DNA of 64,000 nucleotides, from assembly GCA_028873815.1 (NCBI GenBank), contig JAPPNN010000026.1, positions 1 through 64,000 of the forward strand. The letters are read 5' to 3'. Within the stretch, counting starts at the first letter, position 1; every line of letters starts with the position of its first letter. Shown here piece by piece: positions 1 to 8,597 of the stretch. This DNA comes from Gemmatimonadota bacterium (lineage in GTDB: Bacteria > Gemmatimonadota > Gemmatimonadetes > Longimicrobiales > Gaopeijiaceae). Position numbers and translations under genes: made by a program. The notes below the pieces were generated by a model. That model worked only from the letters and a program-made list of their open reading frames with translations. It was not told the DNA's origin and did not search any database.

Positions 1-25
1 GTGGAGCGTTTTTTTGGGCGTCCCA

Positions 26-64
26 AGGCTGGCTTGTCGCATGTTAAGGGCGACAAGCCAGCCT
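26..64. repeat. Perfect 15-bp inverted repeat (hairpin)
   Basis: Positions 26-40 and 50-64 are exact reverse complements of each other (arm AGGCTGGCTTGTCGC), separated by a 9-nt loop. A T7 run lies before the structure (9-15) rather than after it, so it is not a classical intrinsic terminator on the plus strand. It could be a REP-like or mobile-element hairpin. The stretch 1-343 holds no gene that I can support. Confidence 0.6.
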
Positions 65-343
65 ACCCAAAGTAATACACTGGGGCTGGCGAGGGTGGCT
101 TCCGCCCCCTTCGATCCCCCGATTCGACTCCCACGAAGCGGGAGCGGGTTTGCCTCCGCTCCGTCACCCGGCGCGGAATGTCGCAGTTCGGCGGCCACCC
201 TCGACGGAGTCTTCACCCTGACCTGCCACCGCGTCCCAATCCGCCAAGCCGTCTGGACGCAGGGTGCCGCGCCCCGATACCTTGGGAGCCGTATGTTGGC
301 AGAGCGGGACGCTGCCGCAACCCACCCCTCTATCCGAACTCCC

Positions 344-586
344 ATGGTCCTCTGTTCCGTTGACGGTTGCAACCGCCAAGCGAAGTCCCTCGGGTATTGC
401 CGTGCCCACTACCAGCGCTTCAAGAAGGGCACGTCCCTTCACGATCCGCCGCTGCGTGAGGAATGCTCGATCCGGGGCTGTCGGCGAATACTGCACAGAG
501 ACACCTTCTGTGATCCCCACTACACGCAGTACCGGGAGGTGGTGAGGGCGCTTGGCGAGGTGGGGGCCGGTGTCACCGCGAAATAA
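344..586 (+). CDS. Small protein with two Cys4-x-His zinc-binding-like modules
   Basis: This 80-residue protein contains two copies of the same spacing, C-x4-C-x9-C-x2-H (CSVDGC...CRAH and CSIRGC...CDPH), separated by a basic linker. Such short Cys/His modules occur in phage and mobile-element proteins and usually bind zinc; a nucleic-acid-binding role is inference. An in-frame ATG at 293 would add 17 residues; I chose 344 because homology-like sequence begins directly after it. Its TAA overlaps the ATG of the next gene by one base (TAATG), so translation of the two is probably coupled. It lies inside the integrated element that ends near 3455. Confidence 0.55.
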   Translation: MVLCSVDGCNRQAKSLGYCRAHYQRFKKGTSLHDPPLREECSIRGCRRILHRDTFCDPHYTQYREVVRALGEVGAGVTAK

Positions 587-1971
587 TGAAACCCCCGGTC
601 CAGCTCCCGATCCTGTCCGCACTCTTCGTTGCGTGTGCCCCCGCGGCGGCCCAACAGGTGGTCGAACTTCCAAGCGACGACCGCTGGCTGAACTCAGACT
701 TCGCGGAAGTCTTCAGCTTGGGGTCGCTGGACGCTCCGGAGTGGCAACACTTTGGGCTGTTACAGACGGCGGCCTTTGACGCCGCAGGCAACCTTCATCT
801 GCTGGACCAAGACGCGCGGAAGATCGTGGTGGTGGACTCGACCGGCGGTTTCGTGCGGACCATTGGGCGGTCCGGAAACGGCCCGGGCGAGTTCGACTGG
901 CCCCAGAATCTGGTGATCCGGCCGGACGGTCGGATCGTCGTTACCGATATTCCACGGCACCGAACCTTCAAGATCTTCAACAGCGACGGCAGCTTCGACC
1001 GTGGCGTGCGAGTGGGAAACGATCTTCTGGGCGTGGCGGGTCGAATCGTCGCCGACCGGGGTTCGGGCGGCGGCCTGTTTGTAGCCTCGGGAGACCTGGT
1101 GCGGTACCTGCCGATGCGGCCTAATGAGCACGAGGATCCGCCGGGCAAGCACTCGGTCCTCCGGCTCTCGCTGGAGGGTGAGGAGTTGGCGCGGGAGGTC
1201 GTTGCCCACGGGTGGGCTCCGCCTTCTGCCGGACCGGTCGAGGTTCGCATCGGCAGTCGAACCGTCAGGTCGGGGGAGACGACGCCTCACCCGCGCATCT
1301 TCGATCCCGGCTTTTTCGTGGGCGCGTTGCCCGGAGGCGGCGTGGCGTTCTCGGACTCGACGGCCTACAGGATCAGGGTCACGGATCCGGCGGGTGAGAT
1401 CGAGCGCATCTTGCGCCGCCCCTTCGAGCCCGAGCCGGTCACGGATCGGATTGTCGAAGAAGAGATCGAGCGACGACTTGTGGAGATTGAGCGGACCGCC
1501 GTGGCAGTGTTCCGGCGAGCGTCGATGGTCGTGGACGGGGGCGGCAATCCCATTCAGGGAATGATCCCGGACGACATGATTCGGGAAGGTGCCGTGCGGT
1601 CGCAGCGAAGGTTTCTCGAAGCCCGATCCGCCGCCGAAGAAGTCCCGGTCGTTCGCAACCTTCGCACCACATGGGATGGCGAGATATGGGTCCAGCGACG
1701 CGGCGACAAGCCTGTCAGCGACGGCCCCATCGACGTGCTGAGCCCCGATGGCCGCTACTTGGGCAGCTATCCAGCGGGGACACCCATGCCCGACGCCTTC
1801 GGCCCGGACGGGCTCGTGGCATACATTGAAACCGGGGATCTGGAGCAGTACACGGTGCGAGTCAGCCGGGTGCCGCCAGCTGGAAACCGTCAAGGGCTTC
1901 GAGGGCGACGGGGTGCGGTGACGCACATGGCACGAGGAGACGAGCCGGGGAGCGGCACGCGGATGCAGTAA
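586..1971 (+). CDS. Secreted 6-bladed beta-propeller protein
   Basis: This is a 461-residue exported protein. The N-terminus is a signal peptide ending near AAAQQ (about residue 24). NHL/6-bladed-propeller strands follow, with the motif [10 protein letters not shown] at residues 94-103 that all five propellers in this window share. The family (6-bladed beta-propeller, DUF5128-like) is abundant in Bacteroidetes and Gemmatimonadota as secreted or lipid-anchored proteins of unknown ligand. The start overlaps the stop of the upstream Cys/His-module gene. It appears to be cargo of the integrated element, since the integrase and the disrupted chromosomal gene lie just downstream. The closing residues (about 440-461) are Arg/Gly-rich and may be extra sequence after the last blade. 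Confidence 0.85.
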   Translation: MKPPVQLPILSALFVACAPAAAQQVVELPSDDRWLNSDFAEVFSLGSLDAPEWQHFGLLQTAAFDAAGNLHLLDQDARKIVVVDSTGGFVRTIGRSGNGPGEFDWPQNLVIRPDGRIVVTDIPRHRTFKIFNSDGSFDRGVRVGNDLLGVAGRIVADRGSGGGLFVASGDLVRYLPMRPNEHEDPPGKHSVLRLSLEGEELAREVVAHGWAPPSAGPVEVRIGSRTVRSGETTPHPRIFDPGFFVGALPGGGVAFSDSTAYRIRVTDPAGEIERILRRPFEPEPVTDRIVEEEIERRLVEIERTAVAVFRRASMVVDGGGNPIQGMIPDDMIREGAVRSQRRFLEARSAAEEVPVVRNLRTTWDGEIWVQRRGDKPVSDGPIDVLSPDGRYLGSYPAGTPMPDAFGPDGLVAYIETGDLEQYTVRVSRVPPAGNRQGLRGRRGAVTHMARGDEPGSGTRMQ

Positions 1972-1978
1972 GGGGGTT

Positions 1979-2053
1979 CGGGGGCATCCCCCGACCAGAG
2001 TTTTTGTGAAACAAAATAACATCTGGCTCCTCCGAAACCCCGCAAACGCGGGG
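1979..2053 (+). terminator. Two GC hairpins after the propeller gene
   Basis: A hairpin at 1979-1993 (CGGGGG, loop CAT, CCCCCG) begins seven bases after the stop codon and is followed at 2001 by five Ts. A second perfect stem at 2038-2043/2048-2053 (CCCCGC/GCGGGG, loop AAAC) follows. A long-range pairing between about 1973-1981 and 2032-2041 is also possible. The first hairpin may terminate the propeller transcript. The rest of 1972-2206 contains no gene. Confidence 0.4.
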
Positions 2054-2206
2054 ACCCCCTGCGCGACCCGCGTCAAGACCAGCGAGCGGCGTTCAGCCGC
2101 TCCCCGGAAGGCCGACGCATCGGGCTAGCCGCGACTGGCGGAAACCCACCGACAGCGCGACCTTTCGTTCGCGCAGATCGTGCGGTCCATCACCGAGAGG
2201 AATCGA

Positions 2207-3364
2207 ATGATGGCACGCACGAAACGAAGTCGGCGCTCTTACGGCGCTGGCGAATGGGGCCGGAATCGCGTGAGGGTGTTCCCCGACCCGAAGACCGGCC
2301 TGTTCCAAGTCGAGTGGCGCGAGAACGGCCGAAGGCTCACCCGGTCGCTCGGGCACCGGGACTGGACCCGAGCGAAGCGGCAGGCGGACGAGTTCGCCGC
2401 CGGGTTCGCGAGCCCGGACCTGAACGGCAAGGTGGAAGCCGAGCCGCTCGACTTGGGGACGCTCTTTGACATCTACGGTGAAGAGGTTACCCCGACCAAG
2501 ACCCGACACTCGCGGCTCCATGATCGGACCACGACCAAGATGTTCCTCCGGTTCTTCGGAAGAGACCGCGACCCGGCGACCTTGTCACAACGGGACTGGG
2601 ATCGCTTCATCCGGGAACGGCGCTCGGGCCGGATCGGACCGAGCGGAAGGCCCGTGTCTGATCGCACCATCGAGCACGACCTCAAGTTCCTGATCGCAGT
2701 TCTGAATTGGGCCGAGAGGTCGAGGGACGAGCAGGGCCGCCTCCTCCTCGACAGGAACCCGCTCAAGGGCCTGAGAAAGCCCACCCAGAAGAACCCGACC
2801 CGGGTGGTGCTCGCCGAGGAGGAGTACCGGGCGCTCCTGGAAGCGTCGAGCCGGGTGGAGTGGCGGTTCCGCGTCGCGCTCGTGCTCGCACACGAGACCG
2901 GGCACCGCATCGGAGCGATTCGCAAGCTTCGGTGGACCGACATCGACTTCGAGGGACGGGTGGTGCGGTGGCGGGCGGAACACGAGAAGACGGGCTACGA
3001 GCACGTCACGCCGCTGACCGACGAGGCGGTTGCCGCCTTGAAGGAGGCGCGAGCCGTGGGTGCCGGGAGTGGGAATGCCCCGGTATTGCCCTCGCCGATC
3101 GATAGCGCCCGATGCATGAGCCCCAGTTGCGCGTTTCGGTGGTGGAAGAAGGCACAGACGCTCGCGGGCCTGGAGCCGAAGCGTGGCAGGGGCTGGCACT
3201 CGCTCAGGCGCAAGTTCGCCAGCGATCTGATGGACACGCCGCTCAAGGTGCTCTGCGAGCTTGGCGGCTGGAAGGATCCCCAGACGGTGCTCAAGTGCTA
3301 TCAGAGGCCGGACGCGGGACAACTCAGGACGGCATTGGAAGGCCGACCGAGGGTTCGCGGCTGA
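2207..3364 (+). CDS. Tyrosine-type site-specific integrase
   Basis: This 385-residue phage-type integrase has an N-terminal DNA-binding/SAM-like region (about 1-170) and a C-terminal catalytic domain. The catalytic set is visible as R234 (ETGHRIGAIR), K261 (HEKTGYE), H331 and R334 (WHSLRRKF), W355 (GGWKD) and nucleophile Y365 (KCYQRP). I start it at ATG 2207, six bases after GAGAGG; an in-frame GTG at 2180 would add nine residues and has no better site. The gene reads toward a repeat-rich attachment-like region at 3424-3458, the usual position of an integrase next to its att site, and beyond that lies a truncated host gene. It presumably catalyses integration and excision of the element that continues past the left edge. 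Confidence 0.9.
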   Translation: MMARTKRSRRSYGAGEWGRNRVRVFPDPKTGLFQVEWRENGRRLTRSLGHRDWTRAKRQADEFAAGFASPDLNGKVEAEPLDLGTLFDIYGEEVTPTKTRHSRLHDRTTTKMFLRFFGRDRDPATLSQRDWDRFIRERRSGRIGPSGRPVSDRTIEHDLKFLIAVLNWAERSRDEQGRLLLDRNPLKGLRKPTQKNPTRVVLAEEEYRALLEASSRVEWRFRVALVLAHETGHRIGAIRKLRWTDIDFEGRVVRWRAEHEKTGYEHVTPLTDEAVAALKEARAVGAGSGNAPVLPSPIDSARCMSPSCAFRWWKKAQTLAGLEPKRGRGWHSLRRKFASDLMDTPLKVLCELGGWKDPQTVLKCYQRPDAGQLRTALEGRPRVRG

Positions 3365-3423
3365 AATCCCGACCAGCGGGAATCATTCGGCGGGAATCCG
3401 ATCTTCAAAACTCCTAAGTCTAT

Positions 3424-3458
3424 CGGATGCAACCAGTTGTAAATCCGATGCAACTTGT
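3424..3458. other. Putative attachment-site junction (attR-like)
   Basis: Two near-identical 10-mers, CGGATGCAAC (3424-3433) and CCGATGCAAC (3445-3454), flank a small palindrome CAACCAGTTG (3431-3440). Immediately after them the sequence becomes the coding sequence of an alpha/beta hydrolase from its nucleophile elbow onward. The integrase stop codon is 60 bases upstream. These are the features expected of an integrase arm/core region at an element-chromosome junction. The exact crossover cannot be placed without the left junction. Confidence 0.5.
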
Positions 3459-4019
3459 CTCGGGGGCAACGTGCTGCTCAAGTACCTGGGCGAGCGCGGG
3501 GACCGGGCCGGGGTCGACGCCGCCGTGGCGGTGTCCGTGCCGTACGACCTGCCCGGCAGCGCGCAGCGTCTGTCGAACGGCGCCATGGGACGCGTGTACG
3601 GCGCCTACTTCCTGCGTTCCCTGCGCCGCAAGGTGCGCGCAAAGCGGCACCTGCTGAACGGCGAAGTCGACGTGGACCGCACGCTGGCGGCCCGAACGCT
3701 CAGGGACTTCGACAATGCCTGCACGGCACCACTTCACGGCTTCGCCGGAGCCGACGACTATTACGCTCGCGCCGACGTGCGACGCCATCTGGCGCACATC
3801 CGGGCGCCGGCACTGCTCATCCAGGCCCGGGACGACCCCTTCCTGCCATTGGGCGCGACGCCCGACGCGATCGTCGCGGACAACCCGCATCTGACGGCGG
3901 CGTTCACCGACCGCGGAGGCCACCTCGGGTTCGTGGAAGGCACGCTGCCGTGGCGCCCGCGCTTCTGGGCCGAGCGGGAGGCGGCGAGGTTTCTCGCGCG
4001 GGAATTGCTGCCCGACTGA
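3456..4019 (+). pseudogene. YheT-like alpha/beta hydrolase, N-terminal half missing
   Basis: The surviving reading frame begins with LGGNVLLKYLGE, the segment after the nucleophile elbow (normally G-x-S-L-G-G-N) of the YheT/ABHD1-3 hydrolase family, and runs to the natural C-terminus. The catalytic Asp (IQARDDPFLP) and His (RGGHLGFVEG) remain, but the nucleophile Ser position reads Cys at the junction and about 140-150 N-terminal residues are absent; the family is usually about 320-350 residues. The frame stays open upstream into the end of the integrase gene, so a fusion peptide could be made, but it would lack the active-site Ser. The cut coincides with the attachment-like repeats, so I infer that insertion of the element split this gene. 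Confidence 0.75.
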
Positions 4020-4043
4020 CCGCGCCGGCCAGAGCCGCTCGCG

Positions 4044-5366
4044 CTACAGCCGCTCCCGGATCCAGCCGACCACGTGATCCAGCCCCACGCGCTCCTGGGC
4101 CAGGGTGTCGCGGTCGCGGATGGTGACGCTGTCGTCGTCGCGGGTCTGGCCGTCGATGGTGATGCACCAGGGCGTCCCCGCCTCGTCCTGACGGCGGTAG
4201 CGGCGGCCGATCGAGCCCGCCTGATCGTAAGCGGCGGGGACGCGCGCGCGGCGAAGCGCCTTGAGCAGCGATTGCGCCAGCTCGGGTTGCCCGTGCTTCT
4301 TCATCAACGGGAAGACTGCGGCCTTGATCGGGGCCAGGCGCGGGGAAAGTCCCAGCACGACACGCTGCTGCCCTCCCACCTCCTCTTCACGGTATCCATC
4401 GACAAGCGCGACCAGGGCCGCGCGGCCAACCCCCATCGCCGTTTCTACCACAAAAGGCAGGTAACGCTCGCCACCGGCCGGATCGATGTAGATGAGGCGC
4501 TTGCCGGAAAACTCCTGGTGGCGTGAGAGGTCGAAGTCCGTGCGGTTGTGGACGCCCTCCAGCTCCTGCCAGCCGAAGGGGAACTCGTACTCGATGTCGA
4601 TGGCGGTCTTGGCGTAGTGGGCGAGCTCGTTCGGACCGTGGGCGTGCTGCCTGAGCTTCTCCGGGCGGATGCCGATCTCGTGGTGCCAAGCGATGCGCTG
4701 GTCGAGCCAGTAGTCGAACCACTCGTCGTCGCTTCCGGGCTTGACGAAGAACTGCATTTCGGCCTGCTCGAACTCGCGCGTGCGGAAGATGAAGTTGCCC
4801 GGGGTGATTTCATTGCGGAACGCCTTGCCGATCTGCGCGATTCCGAATGGGACGCGCTGGCGCGAGGTTTGCTGGACGTTCAGGAAGTTGACGTACGACC
4901 CTTGCGCGGTCTCGGGCCTCAGGTAGACGACCGACGCGTCCTCCTCCACCGGGCCCATGAAGGTCTTGAACATGAGGTTGAAGAGGCGGGGTTCGCCCAG
5001 ATCGCAGTCGGCGTGGGCACCCGGGGCGACCGACGGCTTGCGGGCGCAGCCGGCCTGATCGATGTGGTCCGCCCGCCAGCGCTTCTTGCAGGTCTTGCAT
5101 TCGAGCAGCGGGTCCGTGAAGCCGGAGACATGACCCGACGCCTCCCACACCCGAGGATGCATGAGGATGCCGGCATCGAGCCCCTCAATGTCGTCGCGCG
5201 CGTGCACGATCGAGGACCACCATGCGTCAGCCACGTTCTTGCGCAGTTCGACGCCGAGGGGTCCGTAGTCCCACACCGATGCCGCACCGCCGTAGATCTC
5301 CGACGACTGAAACACGAATCCCCGCCGCTTGCACAGCGAGACGATCTTCTCCATGCGGTCCGCCAC
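4044..5366 (-). CDS. glyS: Glycine--tRNA ligase (single-chain, class II)
   Basis: The enzyme charges tRNA-Gly with glycine in the cytoplasm. It is 440 residues and of the homodimeric archaeal/Thermus-type (GlyQS), not the alpha2beta2 form. The N-terminus MEKIVSLCKRRGF and the WDYGPLG motif are typical. A Cys-rich insert (CKTCKKRW) lies near residue 90, motif 2 is FRNEITPGNFIFRTREFEQAE, here cited by its ends FRNEI and REFEQAE, and motif 3 is GVGRAALVAL. The anticodon-binding domain fills the last 120 residues. I start at GTG 5366, which has GGGGGA seven bases upstream; ATG 5354 is a near alternative. It is convergent with the disrupted hydrolase (24-bp gap). Confidence 0.95.
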   Translation of the reverse strand: MADRMEKIVSLCKRRGFVFQSSEIYGGAASVWDYGPLGVELRKNVADAWWSSIVHARDDIEGLDAGILMHPRVWEASGHVSGFTDPLLECKTCKKRWRADHIDQAGCARKPSVAPGAHADCDLGEPRLFNLMFKTFMGPVEEDASVVYLRPETAQGSYVNFLNVQQTSRQRVPFGIAQIGKAFRNEITPGNFIFRTREFEQAEMQFFVKPGSDDEWFDYWLDQRIAWHHEIGIRPEKLRQHAHGPNELAHYAKTAIDIEYEFPFGWQELEGVHNRTDFDLSRHQEFSGKRLIYIDPAGGERYLPFVVETAMGVGRAALVALVDGYREEEVGGQQRVVLGLSPRLAPIKAAVFPLMKKHGQPELAQSLLKALRRARVPAAYDQAGSIGRRYRRQDEAGTPWCITIDGQTRDDDSVTIRDRDTLAQERVGLDHVVGWIRERL

Positions 5367-5463
5367 GTCGCGTCCCCCGGGGTGTCAGAGTGAGTGCACG
5401 GCGCGCTGCCCCGCCGGAGCGCGCAAAAACGCGCCCGAAAGTTACCGAAGACGGGGGTGAGGA

Positions 5464-6300
5464 CTAAAGTCCCACGGCCTCGGCGCTCCACGCCCACAAC
5501 GTGGACTGCGCGTGCGGGTCGCGGGCCGCCGCCGACGGCGACGAACGCGAGGTCTTGTTGAAGTAGGCTCCGTTCAGGTTCTCATCCCGGCATCCCACGG
5601 CAAGCTCGGCCAGGACGGGACCGCCCCGATCGGCCTGGCGGCCCATCACGCGGGCAAGAGTGCCGCTCCCGCGACCACCCCCCATGTAGTCGCGGAGCAG
5701 CCCGGTGTCGTACACGCCCGGGTGAAGCACCACGGCTTCGACGCCCGTTCCCGCGACTCGACGCGCCAGTTCGAGAGTGAACAGGACATTGGCGAGCTTG
5801 CTCTGCTGGTAGGCGCGTCCCCGACGGTAGGGGCGCCGCTCCCAGTTGGGGTCGCCGAAGTCGAATGCCGGACCCTCGTGAGCGGCCGAGGAAACCGTGA
5901 CGACCCGGCAGGGGCGCGGTGACCGGCTGAGCAGCGGCAGCAGGAGGTTGGTGAGGAGGAAGTGGCCCAGATGCGTGACCGCGAGCTGCATCTCGAAGCC
6001 GTCCCGGCTGACCGCGCGCTGCCTGGGGAGCACGGCCGCGTTGTTGATCAGCGCCACGACCGTCGGTTCGAGTTCGTTGATACGGGCGGCGGCCGCGCGC
6101 ACGGAAGCCAGCGACGCGAGATCCGCAACGACGAGACGATGGCTGTGCGGTGCGGCGGGTTGGGCGAGGCGCGCGCGGGCCTCCTCTCCGCGCTTCCGGT
6201 CCCTGCACAGGAGGATGACCGGGTGGCCCGCATCGGAGACGTGGCGTGCCGCCGCCAATCCAATCCCGCGGTTGCCGCCGGTGATGATGACCGTGTTCAC
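5464..6300 (-). CDS. SDR-family NAD(P)-dependent oxidoreductase
   Basis: This is a 278-residue classical short-chain dehydrogenase. It has the nucleotide-binding TGGNRGIG at residues 7-14, the NNAAVL structural motif, catalytic Ser in TVSSAAHE and the YxxxK pair in AYQQSK. The overall layout, with RD/K after beta-2 (LLCRDRKRG) and the PGVYDTG segment, resembles retinol-dehydrogenase/WWOX-like SDRs that favour NADP(H). The substrate is not predictable. The gene is divergent from nfuA with 76 bp between the starts, and lies in the same direction as glyS downstream, 97 bp away. Confidence 0.88.
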   Translation of the reverse strand: MNTVIITGGNRGIGLAAARHVSDAGHPVILLCRDRKRGEEARARLAQPAAPHSHRLVVADLASLASVRAAAARINELEPTVVALINNAAVLPRQRAVSRDGFEMQLAVTHLGHFLLTNLLLPLLSRSPRPCRVVTVSSAAHEGPAFDFGDPNWERRPYRRGRAYQQSKLANVLFTLELARRVAGTGVEAVVLHPGVYDTGLLRDYMGGGRGSGTLARVMGRQADRGGPVLAELAVGCRDENLNGAYFNKTSRSSPSAAARDPHAQSTLWAWSAEAVGL

Positions 6301-6376
6301 GTCGTTGCTTCTCCCGGTTCAAATGGGCACCTTTCAAACTACTTCCTCCCGGTTCACCCGACCCAGAGGCATACGG

Positions 6377-6967
6377 ATGAAGCTGACGTTTACAGATAAG
6401 GCGCGGGACATGGTCGTGTCCTTCATGGACATGGAAGAGGACGGACTTCAGGCGCTGCGGATCGCGGTGGACGGAAGCCCCTTCGCCCCCAACTACGAGC
6501 TCACCCTGGTCGACGCCGAGCAACGCGCCGCAACGGATGTCGAGGTCGACGCGGGATCGTTCACGGTTCTCGTCGACGAGGCGAGCGTGGAGCGCCTGAA
6601 CGGTGCCAAGGTGGACTTCGTCGAGAAGATCCAGGAGAGCGGATTCCAGATCACGCCGGATCCCAACGCGACGAAGGCGGCGATGGACGACGCTGGCCCG
6701 TCGGGCGAGCTCGCCGATCGCGTGAGCCAGGTGCTGGACACCGAGATCAACCCGGCGATCGCCGCGCACGGTGGCGTGATCAACCTGGTGGACGTGCAGG
6801 GGACCGAGATCTTCATCGAGATGGCGGGGGGGTGTCAGGGGTGTGCGATGTCGCGCATGACGTTACGTCAGGGTGTGGAGCGCATGGTGTCGCAGTCGGT
6901 GCCGGAGGTGACCGCGATCCACGACGTGACCGACCACGCGAGCGGGGAGAATCCCTACTTTTCGTGA
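6377..6967 (+). CDS. nfuA: NfuA-type Fe-S cluster carrier
   Basis: This 196-residue protein has two domains. An A-type-carrier-like N-terminal domain (about 1-100) lacks the three cysteines of functional A-type carriers. A C-terminal Nfu domain (about 115-190) contains the cluster-binding CxxC, C153 and C156 in GGCQGCAMS. This architecture matches NfuA, which delivers 4Fe-4S clusters to apo-enzymes, particularly under oxidative or iron stress. I start at ATG 6377, eight bases after GAGG, because the homology begins there; the open frame continues far upstream without supporting similarity. Confidence 0.9.
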   Translation: MKLTFTDKARDMVVSFMDMEEDGLQALRIAVDGSPFAPNYELTLVDAEQRAATDVEVDAGSFTVLVDEASVERLNGAKVDFVEKIQESGFQITPDPNATKAAMDDAGPSGELADRVSQVLDTEINPAIAAHGGVINLVDVQGTEIFIEMAGGCQGCAMSRMTLRQGVERMVSQSVPEVTAIHDVTDHASGENPYFS

Positions 6968-7063
6968 GGTGCCCGTAGAGGGCCGGGACGTGAGCCTGGC
7001 CGCAGGGCGGGCCGTGGGGACGACCGTGCGGCGGGTTGCCCGGACGCACAACGAAGCCGGCCG

Positions 7064-8443
7064 ATGCCGCATCGCACGCTGATCCGGGGCGCCCGGGTCG
7101 TTCTGCCGGGCAAGATTGCGCGGACCTCGGTGCTGATCGAGGGTGCGACTATTGCGGGGGTGGATGTGGCTCGGCAAACGCGCGCGGACGAGGTGGTGGA
7201 CGCGGCCGGCCTGCACCTATTGCCCGGCGTGATCGACGACCAGGTTCATTTTCGCGACCCGGGTCTGACGCACAAGGAGGACCTGCGCACCGGCAGCCGG
7301 GCGTGCGCGGCAGGCGGCGTGACCTCGTTCCTGGAAATGCCGAACACCGTGCCGCAGACGATCACGGTCGAGGCGCTCGCGGCCAAGCTGGCACTGGCCT
7401 CCCGCCGCTCGGTCGTCAACTACGGCTTCTACATGGGCGCCACCACCGACAACCTGGACGAGCTGTGCCGGGCTGACCGGACCCCCGGCGTCGCCACCCC
7501 GGGGATCAAGATCTTCATCGGGTCGAGCACCGGGAACATGCTGGTCGACGATCAGGAGTGTCTCGAGGCGATCTTCGCGGAGACCACGCTGCCGATCACG
7601 GCCCATTGCGAGGACGAGTCCACCGTGCGCGCGAACCAGGCGCGTCTGGCCGGGCCGCTCACCGTCGACGACCACTCCCGCATTCGCGATCACAAGGCGG
7701 CCGTTACCGCCACGCTGCGCGCCATCGACCTGGCGGAACGCCATCGCCACCGCTTCCACGTCCTGCACGTCTCCACCGGTGAGGAGGTACGGATCATCGG
7801 CGATCACAACCGGATCATCGCTCATCACGACCGTATCATCACTGCAGAGGCCTGCCCGCATCACCTCTTCTTCGACACCTCCGACTACGCGCGGCTGGGC
7901 ACACTGGCCCAGATGAACCCTTCGCTCAAGACCGCCGAAGACCGGGCCGCACTCTGGCGTGGGTTGAAGGAGGGCGCGATCCAGATCGTGGCCACCGATC
8001 ACGCGCCGCACACCCTCGAGGAGAAGGCGGTCCCCTACCCCGGGTCACCCTCTGGAGTGCCGGCCGTCGAGGTGTTCCTCCCCCTGATGCTCAACGAGGT
8101 GAACCGGGGCCGCTGCACGCTTGCGGATCTGGCCGCATGGATGTGCGACCGTCCTGCCCGCATTTGGGACATCGTGGGCAAGGGCCGGGTCCAGCGCGGC
8201 TACGACGCCGACCTTGTGCTGGTCGACATGGAGAGTGAACGCGTGGTGAGGAACGAGGATCAGCGGTGCAAGTCCGGCTGGAGTCCATGGCATGGAACGA
8301 AACTCCAGGGCTGGCCTGTGAGGACGTGGGTGGGTGGCCGAACGGTGTTCGCGGACGGGCGCGTGGAGACGGAGTCCGTGGGGCGCGAGATCGTGTTCGA
8401 CTGCAAGCGGGGCGGTTACTGGGCGACGGGGGAGCCCATGTAA
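7064..8443 (+). CDS. pyrC: Dihydroorotase
   Basis: This is a 459-residue amidohydrolase of the dihydroorotase/allantoinase group, acting in pyrimidine synthesis (carbamoyl-aspartate to dihydroorotate). Visible motifs are [12 protein letters not shown] (residues 56-67), [12 protein letters not shown], the lysine segment [12 protein letters not shown] metal-His segments HCEDE and LHVST, and the catalytic-Asp segment ATDHAPH near residue 312. The first His of the usual metal-binding HxH is Gln60 here; I recall the same QVH form in Bacteroidetes dihydroorotases, so it is probably functional. A short polar insert rich in His and Arg lies near residues 240-262. Allantoinase is the main alternative call. 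Confidence 0.85.
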   Translation: MPHRTLIRGARVVLPGKIARTSVLIEGATIAGVDVARQTRADEVVDAAGLHLLPGVIDDQVHFRDPGLTHKEDLRTGSRACAAGGVTSFLEMPNTVPQTITVEALAAKLALASRRSVVNYGFYMGATTDNLDELCRADRTPGVATPGIKIFIGSSTGNMLVDDQECLEAIFAETTLPITAHCEDESTVRANQARLAGPLTVDDHSRIRDHKAAVTATLRAIDLAERHRHRFHVLHVSTGEEVRIIGDHNRIIAHHDRIITAEACPHHLFFDTSDYARLGTLAQMNPSLKTAEDRAALWRGLKEGAIQIVATDHAPHTLEEKAVPYPGSPSGVPAVEVFLPLMLNEVNRGRCTLADLAAWMCDRPARIWDIVGKGRVQRGYDADLVLVDMESERVVRNEDQRCKSGWSPWHGTKLQGWPVRTWVGGRTVFADGRVETESVGREIVFDCKRGGYWATGEPM

Positions 8444-8553
8444 CTGGCGGCACGTCGCACTGCTGGTACGGTGAGCCCCCACCGATCAGCTTGGCCGTTA
8501 CCTTCGCCGGTGCCGGTGCCCTCGGCTGTCCCGTAACTATCCTGATTCTCCGC

Positions 8554-8579
8554 CCACCCTCACGTAACGTCAGGGTTGG
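8554..8579. terminator. Imperfect palindrome between convergent genes
   Basis: A 21-bp near-perfect palindrome is centred at about 8566 (ACCCT at 8556-8560 pairs with AGGGT at 8572-8576, and ACGT at 8562-8565 with ACGT at 8567-8570). The flanking CC/GG extend it. It sits in the 154-bp gap between the convergent pyrC and phosphodiesterase genes, where a bidirectional terminator is expected, but no T run follows. The remainder of the gap contains nothing else that I recognise. Confidence 0.35.
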
Positions 8580-8597
8580 CGAAGCCGGTCAGTCTTC

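Noticed and set aside
760..2076. 438-codon open frame antisense to the first propeller
   Set aside because: Composition is typical of an antisense GC-rich shadow and there is no ribosome binding site or domain.
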